Assembly: GCF_001428105.1 (NCBI RefSeq)
Contig: NZ_LMSJ01000012.1
Location: 184,569-248,568, forward strand
Source of the DNA: Paenibacillus sp. Soil766
GTDB lineage: Bacteria; Bacillota; Bacilli; Paenibacillales; NBRC-103111
DNA: 64,000 nucleotides
Direction: 5' to 3'
The notes beneath the pieces were generated by a model. That model made no database searches and was not told where the DNA came from. It saw only the letters and a list, made by a program, of their open reading frames with translations. Position numbers and translations under genes: made by a program. Positions 55,201-63,491 of the stretch are shown here, in pieces (position 1 is the stretch's first letter; every line of letters begins with the position of its first letter).

Positions 55201-55618
55201 TGCGCTCGGTTTGGAGCTTTCCGAAACCAAGACGAATTTTGCCGATAACCAGGTTATCCCTGAATGGGCGAAGTCCTTTGTGCAAACTGCGGCAGAGATG
55301 GGCATTATAACGGGTGTGGGCAGTGAAGGCAATGCACGTTTCGAAGGCGATCGATCGATAACGCGCGCTGAGATGGCGGTTATGATCGGAAGAGTACTAG
55401 AAAAGTTTAATGCTGTAAAACTGGAAGAAAACACTGATTTGACCTCATTCCAAGATGCCTATCAGATTCCTAACTGGGCGTTAGAGGGGATGAAGCGGGT
55501 TGTGTCCGCAAGTATCATGTTAGGCTATGAAGATCGTACATTACGGCATGAAGATGTTGTAACAAGAGAAGAAGCTGCTGTCATGGTTTGCAGATTGTTA
55601 GAGCTATTGTATCTATAA
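49205..55618 (+). CDS. Giant SLH-anchored GH43-like enzyme with LamG and BIG2 modules
   Basis: This 2137-aa secreted protein has a signal peptide, a LamG-like module (about 30-235), a BIG2 domain (240-325), a second LamG-like module (335-545), three BIG2 domains (548-802), then a five-bladed propeller GH43/GH117-like catalytic region (about 809-1292) with base-type Asp in MTVYDGTIEQYNGYYY and an acid-type Glu in NFEGPELAYHNGEYY. A jelly-roll domain (about 1068-1240) is inserted into it. Further LamG-like sheets, an acidic Gly/Asp linker (about 1777-1832), a ZU5-like domain and three SLH domains (about 1959-2137) follow. AAGGGGA is ten bases before ATG 49205. It would act on an extracellular polysaccharide while bound to the cell wall. 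Confidence 0.87.
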   Translation: MVKRMLLLFLILTFIITPFGGTRATATELVMPNMLAWYKLDTPNAEDSSGNGQHAVGTSGTWIADSGVYGGALSFNGENDIVKLNESGSGTTFLKDSFTEHSASLWFKANDTVKRQVLYERGGDTAGFAIQIADNKLEAAVANTNLMQKLSTDFTDTNAWHQVHVSFDKGQFKLYLDGVLVDSLTAPYPQVSSALNAGAIGARNAVDAFGGKGGGAWFNGMIDDVRLYSVATTPVIHATGVSLNKSKLTLGVHSTYELSAALEPLFTTNRNLMWTSSDHAVVSISSVNGDKAVIEAMSSGNATITVTSEDGNFTATCDITVIPSIVALGDEGLVAWYKLDSAYKNNEDVQFAKDSSGYDNDSVKAIGTYVGNGLVNGAFSFNGTDNIIQLNKVGSDFMIGDSSTFSQFTAGLWFKANVTDHPQQVLFERGGDTAGLAIQLNANKLEAAVVNGKERHTLSTNFTDTAAWHHVTVSFDNGLFKLYLDGSLVQSDTATYLTIGASPNQAAIGARFAVDAFGGKGGGAWFNGMIDDVKLYSAAVSPIVGPVAVSGVSLNKGNETLAVGDVLELQAIIAPSYATNKTILWSSSDEAVATVTSNVYPGAAVEAVGEGIATITAQTEDGNYIASCVITVEQSAVERISLDETNLSLKVNDTHTLTGVITPSYASNQNVVWTTSNPEVVTVDGTGHIIALQVGTAVITVTTEDGGFTASSTVTVEPIHVTGVNMNHSSITLSPGMKKLLIAAVEPAEATNQKVIWSSSNKAVATVDEQGRVTAIAPGVASMSAMTEDGGFIATCEVTVNLFAIKEVGNLMTVDSGPNQGQKMTVYDGTIEQYNGYYYLMGTGTNGNVYRSKDMVHWESPYELISDDPATLPPASSADPLYSRYGASDLLFHNGVMFYAFNGTALINGDPSTMNDTPDFQHSFWDTRFDLGIDPQMFVGANGDLIYLRKVNPDEPDPNTGADKPKRAGAWVWKVQSFFNEMGNPGRSPATETVHTQPGHWGNMNFYNFEGPELAYHNGEYYMLYVGNQFYPETGLYETGVAQATNYDEITNVDKYPGKLLARNVEQLILKYNVLLPTAEHGSQPYAYTFSQPESGWAASGYDDSTWKTGEGGFGWPEVNRTKIPSVYNNSETDNSKIWGNPSGPSTMWARRTIELNQVPEKTALRYRLEGYGKVYVNGQELVSFGGQQRAYIMTEVPSAMLHVGTNVISIEISRLGGPDLTAYHLDFGLYDTKGSAIEPDIVGPSQPNVIKGPNGFETWITYKAFWNNDNGQGKDRLYFWDQEMVADGPTSEATPGLHPDAWAPTFQDRFDTADSLSQYSGLQSDVTFDETSLRIQAPSETRELLIKDAALGNFFFESNIRFDDNDFGDKGQAGITVWHKDEDNDVKVMIDRNDHQLLIPYRINGVLNTLSYELPATFQFHHDDARTADYGEQFHTLKIYKNGSKVFAQLDHYTLNDDKPVLELDAIASQGEIGLVSDGSNIRIDNVTVTEGWSEYGSYFNGWDADWTTSEKGLQSPVGGEAITVKGDPLLENEMSVNIHSDHLPDSGKSGVVLTYKDAQNYVIASTNYETHNYELSSVVNGVSTIIATAPTARETIYGHSNYEGTKQSEYEYKLRGESEISMAKMLWFSGPFDYLNQNFELPDASSSNFGFDSWSDGWVNEQFSYEDKGKGAYSIADFSERVTTDKLRLRVPSDNNRPFSFVVREEISAQNFYKTVRSKGRLYVWVNNELIFNEADPFAGQPAQMGLYTDEVQATYNSFTGFDVSGQFMEVGTQPGEEGSGDDGNNDPSDGSGQHDSGIGNEHSQGNVDGENGIKNETKQMDLNPLEEGHLELKGHLKLIVPAGAVGSKSSITVAIAGENESPPNGVQQQLSSTYVLNDTSGNRFSKKLELTLAFDSKQLKEGQQPAVYYYNETQKKWIYVGGSMNPDGTISVAINHFTKFAVFAYNDVKLKDESQPWATESINRLKGMNAISGFPDGNFHGRDSLTRAQFAKLLVSALGLELSETKTNFADNQVIPEWAKSFVQTAAEMGIITGVGSEGNARFEGDRSITRAEMAVMIGRVLEKFNAVKLEENTDLTSFQDAYQIPNWALEGMKRVVSASIMLGYEDRTLRHEDVVTREEAAVMVCRLLELLYL
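49829..49863 (+). repeat. 35-bp exact repeat within the SLH enzyme gene (second copy 50752-50786)
   Basis: A 35-base stretch encoding part of FGGKGGGAWFNG is identical at 49829-49863 and 50752-50786, in the two LamG-like modules. Surrounding DNA is similar but not identical, indicating an internal duplication with possible recent gene conversion. Confidence 0.9.
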
Positions 55619-55633
55619 CGACATAATGGCAGT

Positions 55634-55662
55634 GGCCATTCCCTTTCAAGGGAATGGCCTTT
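55634..55662 (+). terminator. Hairpin terminator after the SLH enzyme gene
   Basis: GGCCATTCCC and GGGAATGGCC form a perfect 10-bp stem with loop TTTCAA, followed by only a short TTT, so termination may be partial and allow read-through into the sulfatases. Confidence 0.75.
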
Positions 55663-55709
55663 GGCTTCCTCCTAATAGGTATATCCCCAATAACTAAGGA
55701 GTGAGAGCA

Positions 55710-57146
55710 ATGAAGAAACCAAATATATTGTGGATTTGCACGGATCAGCAGCGTTACGACACGTTAGGGTGTTATGGTAATACGTATGTCCAAACGCCTA
55801 ATATTGATCGGTTGGCCGAGAAAGGGACCTTGTTTGAGCAAAGCTATTGTCAGAGTCCCGTCTGTTCGCCGAGCCGGGCCAGTTTCCTGACAGGCCGTTA
55901 TCCAAGAACGACTAAAATTAGACAGAACGGTCAATCGATTTCTACGGAGGAGGTATTGGTGACGCGGTTGTTGGCTGAGAATGGTTACACCTGTGGTTTG
56001 GCAGGCAAGCTGCATATTTCTGCTTGTCATCCATCGATTGCTCCTTCCATGGAAGCACGCATCAACGACGGTTATTCCGAATTCCGATGGTCCCATCATC
56101 CCATGCCGGACTGGCAGACAAATGAATACACCCAGTGGCTGCAAAGCAGAGGGAAGATTTATGGCGTATCGCCGATTGAAGATTGCAAATATGTTCAAAT
56201 TGGACCGGATGCTGAGGATCAACAGACAACTTGGTGTGCTGAGATGGCCATTAATTTTATTGAAACAAGCGCTTCCTTCGACCGTCCATGGCTGTATTCT
56301 GTCAATATGTATGATCCGCATCATGCCTTCACACCAGATGAAAAACGTTTAGCCAGATACGTTAAACAACTGGAGTCTCTGCCAAGCCCTTCTTATAAGG
56401 AAGGCGAATTGGACAGTAAGCCTGAGTTCCAGAAGAGAGACTCGTTAGCCGCTTACGGGAAGAAGAATTTTTATCCATTTGCAGAAATGACGGAGAGGGA
56501 TCATCTTTATTTGCGGGCGGCGTATTGGGCGATGGTTGATCTTATTGATGAGCAAGTCGGTAGAATGATAGAAGCGCTGGAGCGCAGTGGTCAGTTGGAT
56601 AATACCATGATCATATTCATGTCCGATCATGGCGAGTTGCTTGGCGATCATGGCATCTATCTGAAAGGCCCTCATTTCTATGATCCATCCGTTAGAGTTC
56701 CTCTTCTTATATCTTGGCCAGGGAAAGTCCTTGAAGCTCGCAGGTTAAAGGCCATGGTAGAGTTGGTAGATCTTGCTCCCACATTGCTGGATGCTGCTGG
56801 GCTGCCGATCTACGCGGGAATGCAGGGCCGTTCCCTATGGCCGTTATTGACGGGAAGTGTAACACAAGACAAGCACAGGGATGATGTATACTGCGAATTC
56901 TACAATTCTCAGAGAAGGAAGGATCCTGCTTATGCAACAATGATCCGCACCCAAGCGTTTAAACTGGTCGCCTGTCATGGTCACAAATTGGGAGAGTTGT
57001 ATGATCTAAGTAAGGATCCGGGAGAGACGGTCAATCTTTGGAACGATGCTGCCTACACTTCCGTCAAACTGGAGCTGTACCAGCGACTGTGCGACCGTAT
57101 GGCAGAAACTGCGGATCCACTTCCTGTGCGAACAACGAATTTCTAG
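55710..57146 (+). CDS. Cys-type sulfatase (alkaline phosphatase superfamily)
   Basis: This 478-aa sulfatase hydrolyses sulfate esters. The signature VCSPSRASFLTGRYP carries Cys52, to be converted to formylglycine (C-x-P-x-R), and metal-binding Asp residues lie in CTDQQR and MSDHGE. There is no signal peptide, so it should act in the cytoplasm. ATG 55710 has AAGGAG eight bases upstream; GTG 55701 lies within that site. No formylglycine-generating or anSME gene is in the window. It is probably cotranscribed with the next sulfatase and a GH5-like gene, suggesting a sulfated carbohydrate substrate. Confidence 0.93.
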   Translation: MKKPNILWICTDQQRYDTLGCYGNTYVQTPNIDRLAEKGTLFEQSYCQSPVCSPSRASFLTGRYPRTTKIRQNGQSISTEEVLVTRLLAENGYTCGLAGKLHISACHPSIAPSMEARINDGYSEFRWSHHPMPDWQTNEYTQWLQSRGKIYGVSPIEDCKYVQIGPDAEDQQTTWCAEMAINFIETSASFDRPWLYSVNMYDPHHAFTPDEKRLARYVKQLESLPSPSYKEGELDSKPEFQKRDSLAAYGKKNFYPFAEMTERDHLYLRAAYWAMVDLIDEQVGRMIEALERSGQLDNTMIIFMSDHGELLGDHGIYLKGPHFYDPSVRVPLLISWPGKVLEARRLKAMVELVDLAPTLLDAAGLPIYAGMQGRSLWPLLTGSVTQDKHRDDVYCEFYNSQRRKDPAYATMIRTQAFKLVACHGHKLGELYDLSKDPGETVNLWNDAAYTSVKLELYQRLCDRMAETADPLPVRTTNF

Positions 57147-57178
57147 CAAGCATACAGAAGAACAAAGGAGGTACTTTG

Positions 57179-58660
57179 GTGAATAAGAAGAATATTGTGG
57201 TTATCATGACAGATCAACAGCGGGCTGATTTGAGAGCGCTTGAGGGATATTCATTGAATACGACCCCTTATCTAGACGAGTTGGCGAGAAAAGGCTGCTG
57301 GTTTGACCATGCTTATACAACGATGCCCGTATGCGGTCCAGCCCGCTCAAGCTTAATTACTGGACGCTGGCCAAGCTCTCATCGCGTGAACAGCAATGAT
57401 TGCTTGAAACTGGCTGAATATGAGAAGGATCTGTTCGCTGTCGCCAAAGACAGTCAATATGCTACTGCTTTGATAGGGAAGAATCATAGTCCGCTCATCC
57501 CCGATCAGGCTGTCGACTATCATTATCTACAAGGGCATTGGGGTGGCTTTCAAGAAGAGAAGACGGATATGGAGGCGAGCTACGATAAGTGGCTGAAATC
57601 CCTGTCTCAAGTCAGTATGACAGCTACTCCTTTTCCTCCTGAATGTCAACTGCCTTATCGCGCGGTTTCCGCTGCGAAGAGATGGATCGATTCGTTAAAC
57701 GAGCAACCGTTTCTCCTGTGGCTGAGCTTCCCTGAGCCGCATAATCCGTATCAAGCACCAGAGCCTTATTATTCCATGTTTCCTCCGGAGAAGCTCCCTC
57801 CGCTTGGCGCCAGCAAGGAAGATCGCCTCCGGAAGGGAGAAAAGTGGGTCTTTTACGGTGAGCAAATGGAGAATTTCCTTCCTGATCATGAGGAAAGAAT
57901 CGCAAGAGCACGATCTAATTATTTAGGCATGTTGAGGCTTATTGACGATCAAATTCGCCGTTTGGTCCTGCATTTAGAGGAAAATCACATGCTCGATCAT
58001 ACACTTATCGTGTTCTTATCCGATCATGGCGATTTTGTTGGAGAATACGGCTTGATGAAGAAAGGTCCCGAGGCTCCTGATATCTTAAGCCGCATTCCGA
58101 TGCAATTCTATGGTGCAGGAATTCCTGCAAGGGAAGCAGCTCACGACGCACATGTGTCTCTCGCAGATGTGATGCCGACACTCTGCGAGGTGATGGAGTC
58201 TGAAATTCCAATGGGGGTGCAGGGCAGAAGCTTATGGGGGCTGCTGAATGGCGAAGCGTATCCGAAGAAGGAATTCGCCAGCGTAATGACAGAGCATGGT
58301 TATGGCGGACTCTATCATCTGGGAGAAGGTTCAGCGGATATGGATTCAGTAGGCTCGGTTACTCATGGTATAGCTGAGTTTAATGAGCTGAATCGCTATA
58401 CCCAATCCGGCTGGCTGAGGACGATTAGGAAAGACGCATGGAAGCTGAACATGGACATGCATGGCAGAGGTGAACTGTATAATGTCAGTCATGATCCGCT
58501 AGAGCTAAATAATCTGTATGACTCTTCCGAGCATAGGGATATAAAGTGCGAAATGTTAGGCACATTGTCGATGTGGTTAATCCGAACACAGACGGCGACG
58601 CTGACGGACTCTCCCTATTATCCGATAAAACGGCATCCAAGAAACTATTTGAACAAGTAA
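57179..58660 (+). CDS. Second Cys-type sulfatase
   Basis: This 493-aa sulfatase has the motif VCGPARSSLITGRWP with modified Cys52 and the metal ligands in MTDQQR and LSDHGDFVGEYG. It is only moderately similar to the first sulfatase, so the two probably remove different sulfate groups. GTG 57179 is chosen because AAAGGAGG lies seven bases upstream; the longer frame overlaps the previous gene. No signal peptide is present. It lies 32 bases after the first sulfatase. Confidence 0.93.
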   Translation: MNKKNIVVIMTDQQRADLRALEGYSLNTTPYLDELARKGCWFDHAYTTMPVCGPARSSLITGRWPSSHRVNSNDCLKLAEYEKDLFAVAKDSQYATALIGKNHSPLIPDQAVDYHYLQGHWGGFQEEKTDMEASYDKWLKSLSQVSMTATPFPPECQLPYRAVSAAKRWIDSLNEQPFLLWLSFPEPHNPYQAPEPYYSMFPPEKLPPLGASKEDRLRKGEKWVFYGEQMENFLPDHEERIARARSNYLGMLRLIDDQIRRLVLHLEENHMLDHTLIVFLSDHGDFVGEYGLMKKGPEAPDILSRIPMQFYGAGIPAREAAHDAHVSLADVMPTLCEVMESEIPMGVQGRSLWGLLNGEAYPKKEFASVMTEHGYGGLYHLGEGSADMDSVGSVTHGIAEFNELNRYTQSGWLRTIRKDAWKLNMDMHGRGELYNVSHDPLELNNLYDSSEHRDIKCEMLGTLSMWLIRTQTATLTDSPYYPIKRHPRNYLNK

Positions 58661-58734
58661 CTAAGTTCCAATTGATGATGTTTGAAATAGCTTATCCTAT
58701 GCTACTAGAATAACTGAAGGAGGTTTCGATTTAT

Positions 58735-59763
58735 ATGAAGGAAAGTATTAAGAGATCCGTTCGAGGTGCTATTTATTTGCCTGCGAAGCCGTATAATGCG
58801 TACCAGATGTGGAAGGAATATGAACAAGAAACCGTAGAGCGGGATTTGACATATGCCCGTGTTTTGAATCTTAATGCGCTTCGAGTCTGGTTAAGTTATG
58901 AGTATTGGCTTGAGGATAGGGAGTCGTTGGCTAGTGCCTATGAACATTTCTTGCAGACAGCGGCAGCGAACGGGCTTGCCGTTATGCCAGTGCTTTTTGA
59001 GAAGGTCGGCATTGAACCTACCGCTGAGAATTGCTCCAACAAGGATCCGTTAACGGCCGTTTGCGTCCATTCGCCATCAAAGGATATTTATGAAAATCCC
59101 GCACGCTATGGAGAAACAGCTGGGTTCGTTCATTGGTTCATGGAACGATACAAGGATGATTACCGACAGTTGGCTATTGAGGTTATGAATGAGCCGAGGG
59201 GGAAGATGCGACTTCACTTTGCCAGAGAAATGTTTAAGGAGGCAAAGGCTCTACAAGGCACACTGCCTCTGACAATTGGCTGCATCGATATCGAAGACAA
59301 TATGTATTTTGTCGACCTCGGAATTGATATTCTACAGCATCATATGAATTTCCCGAAATCAGAGAATTGGATTCATGAGCGCCTAACGAAAGTGGTCGAG
59401 TTTGGCGAATTGCTGGGCAAGCCGGTGTGGCTGACGGAATGGCAGCGTCTGCGTCCTGTCTCTAACGGCTGGGGAGAAACCCCGTTGGCTGATGACGAAT
59501 GGCAACCAGATTATGCACCTTACGCTATTATTTTGGAGCAATATCCCCAGCTGGGCCTCTTCTTCTGGTCACTTATGCTGAAGGCGGCGTATCTGCGGCC
59601 CCAAAGAATAAAAGGCACGTTGAATGGGATTTTCCATGAAGATGGCTCGGTATGGAGTCTGAATGATGCGAGAATGATCTCTGGCAATCCTGAGCTGGAG
59701 CTCGAAGAACGCCAGGAATGGCCGGACTGGTTGAAGGATATTCCAAATGTTTATTTAAAATAA
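58735..59763 (+). CDS. GH5-like (clan GH-A) cytoplasmic glycoside hydrolase
   Basis: This 342-aa TIM-barrel protein has no signal peptide. It shows the clan GH-A pair: acid/base Glu153 in EVMNEPRG and nucleophile Glu235 in VWLTEWQRL, with LRVWLSYEYW near the N-terminus. It is close to GH5-type beta-glycosidases but I cannot assign a subfamily. GAAGGAGG precedes ATG 58735. It follows the sulfatases and would cut the desulfated oligosaccharide in the cytoplasm. Confidence 0.8.
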   Translation: MKESIKRSVRGAIYLPAKPYNAYQMWKEYEQETVERDLTYARVLNLNALRVWLSYEYWLEDRESLASAYEHFLQTAAANGLAVMPVLFEKVGIEPTAENCSNKDPLTAVCVHSPSKDIYENPARYGETAGFVHWFMERYKDDYRQLAIEVMNEPRGKMRLHFAREMFKEAKALQGTLPLTIGCIDIEDNMYFVDLGIDILQHHMNFPKSENWIHERLTKVVEFGELLGKPVWLTEWQRLRPVSNGWGETPLADDEWQPDYAPYAIILEQYPQLGLFFWSLMLKAAYLRPQRIKGTLNGIFHEDGSVWSLNDARMISGNPELELEERQEWPDWLKDIPNVYLK

Positions 59764-59781
59764 AGTCTGGACTTAAATGTT

Positions 59782-59837
59782 AAGACACTGCGGGAAGGGG
59801 GCACTATGTCCGTATTCCTCCTGCTGGTGTCTTTTTT
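59782..59837 (+). terminator. Intrinsic terminator after the sulfatase/GH5-like operon
   Basis: AAGACAC and GTGTCTT close a long imperfect stem with inner GCGGGAAGG/CCTCCTGC pairing, followed by TTTTTT. Confidence 0.85.
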
Positions 59838-59973
59838 ACGCATGTGATTTATCGGAAGGGGGAGTTATTGTAGAGATGGCTTTTGGATTTCCATGAAATG
59901 ATGCTTGTCTAAAAATGCAGTCATATGACAAAATGAAAATTAGCTGTACATTCTGAAGCTTGGGAGACAACGT

Positions 59974-61764
59974 ATGCATTCACGATTTTTTAAGCTGTTT
60001 TTTTACAAAAAGAGCATCCAAGCTAAGGTATTCTTAAGCTTTGCCACTGTCATATTGGTTTCGTTAAGTCTGGTCAGTGCGATTATTTATCACAGTTTGA
60101 CCAATACGATCAAGCAAAATGCAACACAATTTATACTTAGTTCTATGCAGCAAGCGGATGATCATCTCCAAACGATATTTAAGGATATGGATCAGATGAG
60201 CTCCGTTGCAGCTACGAATCAAGAGATCGTTGTTCCGTATATCAAGAGTCCCTCGGAAGAGCTTTCCTATGAAGCTTTTCTGGAACAAAAGCTTGTCAAG
60301 CAATTCCTCTCGTCTTTGAAAGCCTACAAATCCTATATCTCCAGAATTTCTATTGTGGGTTTAAACGGAAAAATCATTTATGAGGGCAATCCCATTCTGA
60401 GCAAATCCGTCTTGCAGGATCAAGCGATTGAGCAAATTAAAGCTGCGGATGGCTCGAAGATATGGCTCAAGCAGAAAGGCGACGGGTTTTTGTGGAATGA
60501 AACCGTTACCATCGGTAGACTGATTAAGTCAGATAAAGAAGCTATCGGTGTAGTAATGATTGATATTGATTTTGAATTATTTATGAAAACATATCAGATC
60601 CAACCGTTGGACGGCATGGAAATTGTCGTAACAGATAAGTCGGGAGGCATTGTGTTCAGTTCGGTTGATGAGCATCAACCCGACCCAGTAAGGGAAGCGG
60701 CGATGGCAGTCGGTTATCAAACTGAACGGAATGATCAAGGTACAGTAATGGAGTTAGAGGGGAAAAAGTATATTGTCGCCAACTATAAGTCTGCATATAC
60801 CGGCTGGTCTACGATCGGCATTGTACCGGAGAGCACACTTGTGAAAGACTCGATTCGGCTGCGCAATCAGATTATCGAAGTGGTGATTCTTGTATTTTTC
60901 CTTGTGCTCTTGCTCTCGGTTAATATTGCCCGGCAGATTACGAAAAATATCCGAAATTTACAAAAGACCATGAAACGCGTTGAAGAAGGCGATATGATTA
61001 CACTGTCTCATATTACCTCGAAGGATGAAGTCGGTGAGCTGAATAAGACCTTTATTCACATGGTTACCCGTCTGAAGGAAATGATGAAGCAGATTCAGCT
61101 GCGAGAAGAGCAGAAGCGTGAAGCGGAGCTTACCGCACTGCAGGCTCAAATCAGTCCGCATTTTCTCTATAACACACTTAACACGATTAAATATTTAGCA
61201 CGATTACGCAATGCGGTGAATATTGAGGAGGTTACAACATCCTTAATTCAATTGCTGCGCGGTGTTGTAGGTAATACGCGCCAATACGTTACGATCGAGG
61301 AAGAACTCGCTTATATTCGCGGCTATATTACAATCCAGCAATATAAAGACATGTATCAAATGGATGTCGACTGGCATGTCGATCCTGAACTGCTGCGGTG
61401 TAAAACGGTCAAGCTGCTCTTGCAGCCAATCGTCGAGAATGCGATTATTCATGGATATAAACCAGGAGATTCAGAACGGCTTCTAACAATCAGCCTCCAA
61501 AAACAGGGGATGAACGATATTGTCATTGAAGTGACGGATAACGGTCCTGGGATGTCAGATGAACAAATCCTTCGCATATTAAGTGGAGAAATGCGTCAAA
61601 ATGGCTATACGTTTAATGGAATTGGAATAGCCAATGTTCACGAGCGTATACGTATGATGTTTGGTAAACACTATGGTATTCACATTCTGAGTGAGATAGG
61701 ACTCTATACGACAGTCACCATAACCATCCCTATGCTGAATGAAGGAGATACCCCTTATGTATAA
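59974..61764 (+). CDS. YesM-type sensor histidine kinase (YesM-2)
   Basis: This 596-aa kinase has a membrane helix near residues 17-40, an extracellular dCache-like sensor of about 240 residues, a second helix near 300-320, a HAMP linker, the phospho-acceptor His396 in QISPHFLYNTLNTIKY and an ATPase domain with VENAIIHG and DNGPGM. GGGAGA lies upstream of ATG 59974. It overlaps its response regulator gene by eight bases. It probably senses a product of the SLH enzyme or sulfatase pathway. Confidence 0.93.
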   Translation: MHSRFFKLFFYKKSIQAKVFLSFATVILVSLSLVSAIIYHSLTNTIKQNATQFILSSMQQADDHLQTIFKDMDQMSSVAATNQEIVVPYIKSPSEELSYEAFLEQKLVKQFLSSLKAYKSYISRISIVGLNGKIIYEGNPILSKSVLQDQAIEQIKAADGSKIWLKQKGDGFLWNETVTIGRLIKSDKEAIGVVMIDIDFELFMKTYQIQPLDGMEIVVTDKSGGIVFSSVDEHQPDPVREAAMAVGYQTERNDQGTVMELEGKKYIVANYKSAYTGWSTIGIVPESTLVKDSIRLRNQIIEVVILVFFLVLLLSVNIARQITKNIRNLQKTMKRVEEGDMITLSHITSKDEVGELNKTFIHMVTRLKEMMKQIQLREEQKREAELTALQAQISPHFLYNTLNTIKYLARLRNAVNIEEVTTSLIQLLRGVVGNTRQYVTIEEELAYIRGYITIQQYKDMYQMDVDWHVDPELLRCKTVKLLLQPIVENAIIHGYKPGDSERLLTISLQKQGMNDIVIEVTDNGPGMSDEQILRILSGEMRQNGYTFNGIGIANVHERIRMMFGKHYGIHILSEIGLYTTVTITIPMLNEGDTPYV

Positions 61765-63385
61765 AGTACTCATTGTGGACGATGACATCCTGGCCCGCAA
61801 TTATTTAGTAACGCTCATTCCATGGCTGGCCTTTGACTTCCGGATTGCTGGACAAGTAACGAATGGGTCAGAAGCCATGTTGTTCATAGAGACTAACAAA
61901 CCAGATATTGTACTACTGGATATGAATATGCCGGGCATGAGTGGAGTTGAGCTGTGCAAATGGATGCAAGAGAAGGATCCGACAATCTTATTTATTGTGC
62001 TCAGCAGCTACGATACGTTTGATTTTGTAAGGGAATCCTTGAAATCCGGGGCTATTGATTATTTACTGAAGCATGAAGTTCAAGCCGAGAATTTGCTGGA
62101 GGTTCTGAATAAAGCAAAAGCAACACTCGACAATCGGTCATCGGCCATGAAACGGAACGAGGAGTTGGAGCGAAATTGGGATTTGACGAATCACCGTAAA
62201 GCTATTGAACTTAGTCGCGAGCTTCTATTAGGCAGGAATTCCGACGTTCAGCTGGTTGAAGAGCATCTTACCCGCAATCTGGGTATGGAGTTAAAAAATG
62301 TGATCATTGTTACTCTACAGGTCGTGCATTTCAGTGTGCTTACGGAGTCTTTGACAGAGGATGAGAAGCAAATCTACATTCGATCTATTAGAGACCTGTA
62401 TTGGCAAAGTCATGTAGACGGGAACCAATTATTCTTCTATTTGGAGGATGGCCGCTTTGCTGCGCTTTTAAGCTATCCCGAGCACCGAAGCGAAGGTGCG
62501 ATTGCGCAAAAGTTGGATAGTGAGCTGCGGAGGCTGGAAAAAGCGATGCACCATTTTCTAAATGTTCGAATTGTGTTTGGCGCTAGTGCTGCAGCGAATC
62601 AGCTATTGCAAGCCAGAAATCAATTCCTGGCCGCATCCCGCTTGCTGGAAGATCGTTTACTTCAGCAATTTACCGGCACTAAAACAACAGGTGATGGGCT
62701 GGAAGAAGCAAAACCGGCAACTTTTCTTCAGCTGGATCAGGAACGTGATTTGCTTACTGCACTAAATCTTCAGAATCGAACACAGGTTCATGCGATCGTT
62801 CAACATATATTTTCATCACTGAAGGATTCACGCATACAACATGCCGCAACGATCCAGAATATGCTTAAAGAGCTGCTTACGATCGCACATAAAGTATGGC
62901 GTAATAGAGGACTTGGTGACATGAAGCCTGGCAATAACTATACATCCGGTTTATGGAGAGAGCAGGCTGAGAGATGCATGACCGTAGCCGGTATGCGAAC
63001 ATGGGTGACAGATTACTATGATGTCGTGTTAGATGAAATGATGCGCCAGGATACGAGAGCAAACACGCCATATGTCAACCAAGCGATTACCTATATCCGC
63101 AATCATTATGCCGAGAATATTTCTCTGGAGCTTGTTGCTAAAAGTATCGGCATTACCCCGTCTTATTTAGGCAGGTTGTTTAAAGATGAGGTTGCTCAAA
63201 GCTTTACAGAATTTGTAAATCAGTACAGAGTCAGCATGAGCAAGCAGTTGTTTGAGCAAGGCATGTCGATCAAGCACATCTACGAATCCGTAGGCTTTAG
63301 CAGCTATAACTATTTTTTTAAAGTTTTTAAGGACATTGAAGGTGTTACACCACAAACATTTGTAAAATGCAAGCTGCAGCGATAA
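61757..63385 (+). CDS. YesN-type response regulator with AraC DNA-binding domain (YesN-2)
   Basis: This 542-aa protein has a receiver domain (Asp8-Asp9-Asp10, phospho-acceptor Asp55 in VLLDMNMPG, Lys in YLLKHEVQ), a middle region and C-terminal AraC helix-turn-helix motifs (about 440-540; LELVAKSIGITPSYLGRLFK and HIYESVGFSSYNYFFKVFKD). ATG 61757 is chosen over the upstream start because AAGGAG lies 11 bases before it and the receiver domain starts there. I infer that it activates the two motif B promoters at 49.0 and 63.5 kb. Confidence 0.93.
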   Translation: MYKVLIVDDDILARNYLVTLIPWLAFDFRIAGQVTNGSEAMLFIETNKPDIVLLDMNMPGMSGVELCKWMQEKDPTILFIVLSSYDTFDFVRESLKSGAIDYLLKHEVQAENLLEVLNKAKATLDNRSSAMKRNEELERNWDLTNHRKAIELSRELLLGRNSDVQLVEEHLTRNLGMELKNVIIVTLQVVHFSVLTESLTEDEKQIYIRSIRDLYWQSHVDGNQLFFYLEDGRFAALLSYPEHRSEGAIAQKLDSELRRLEKAMHHFLNVRIVFGASAAANQLLQARNQFLAASRLLEDRLLQQFTGTKTTGDGLEEAKPATFLQLDQERDLLTALNLQNRTQVHAIVQHIFSSLKDSRIQHAATIQNMLKELLTIAHKVWRNRGLGDMKPGNNYTSGLWREQAERCMTVAGMRTWVTDYYDVVLDEMMRQDTRANTPYVNQAITYIRNHYAENISLELVAKSIGITPSYLGRLFKDEVAQSFTEFVNQYRVSMSKQLFEQGMSIKHIYESVGFSSYNYFFKVFKDIEGVTPQTFVKCKLQR

Positions 63386-63491
63386 GCAGCTGTAAGCTAA
63401 CGGCATTCACAAACATGCAACATCAGCCAGGTGCTTCTGTCATGGACAGACTGGTAAGCTGGGGCAAGTTGTGGGGGCCGTTTGCTGTTTA

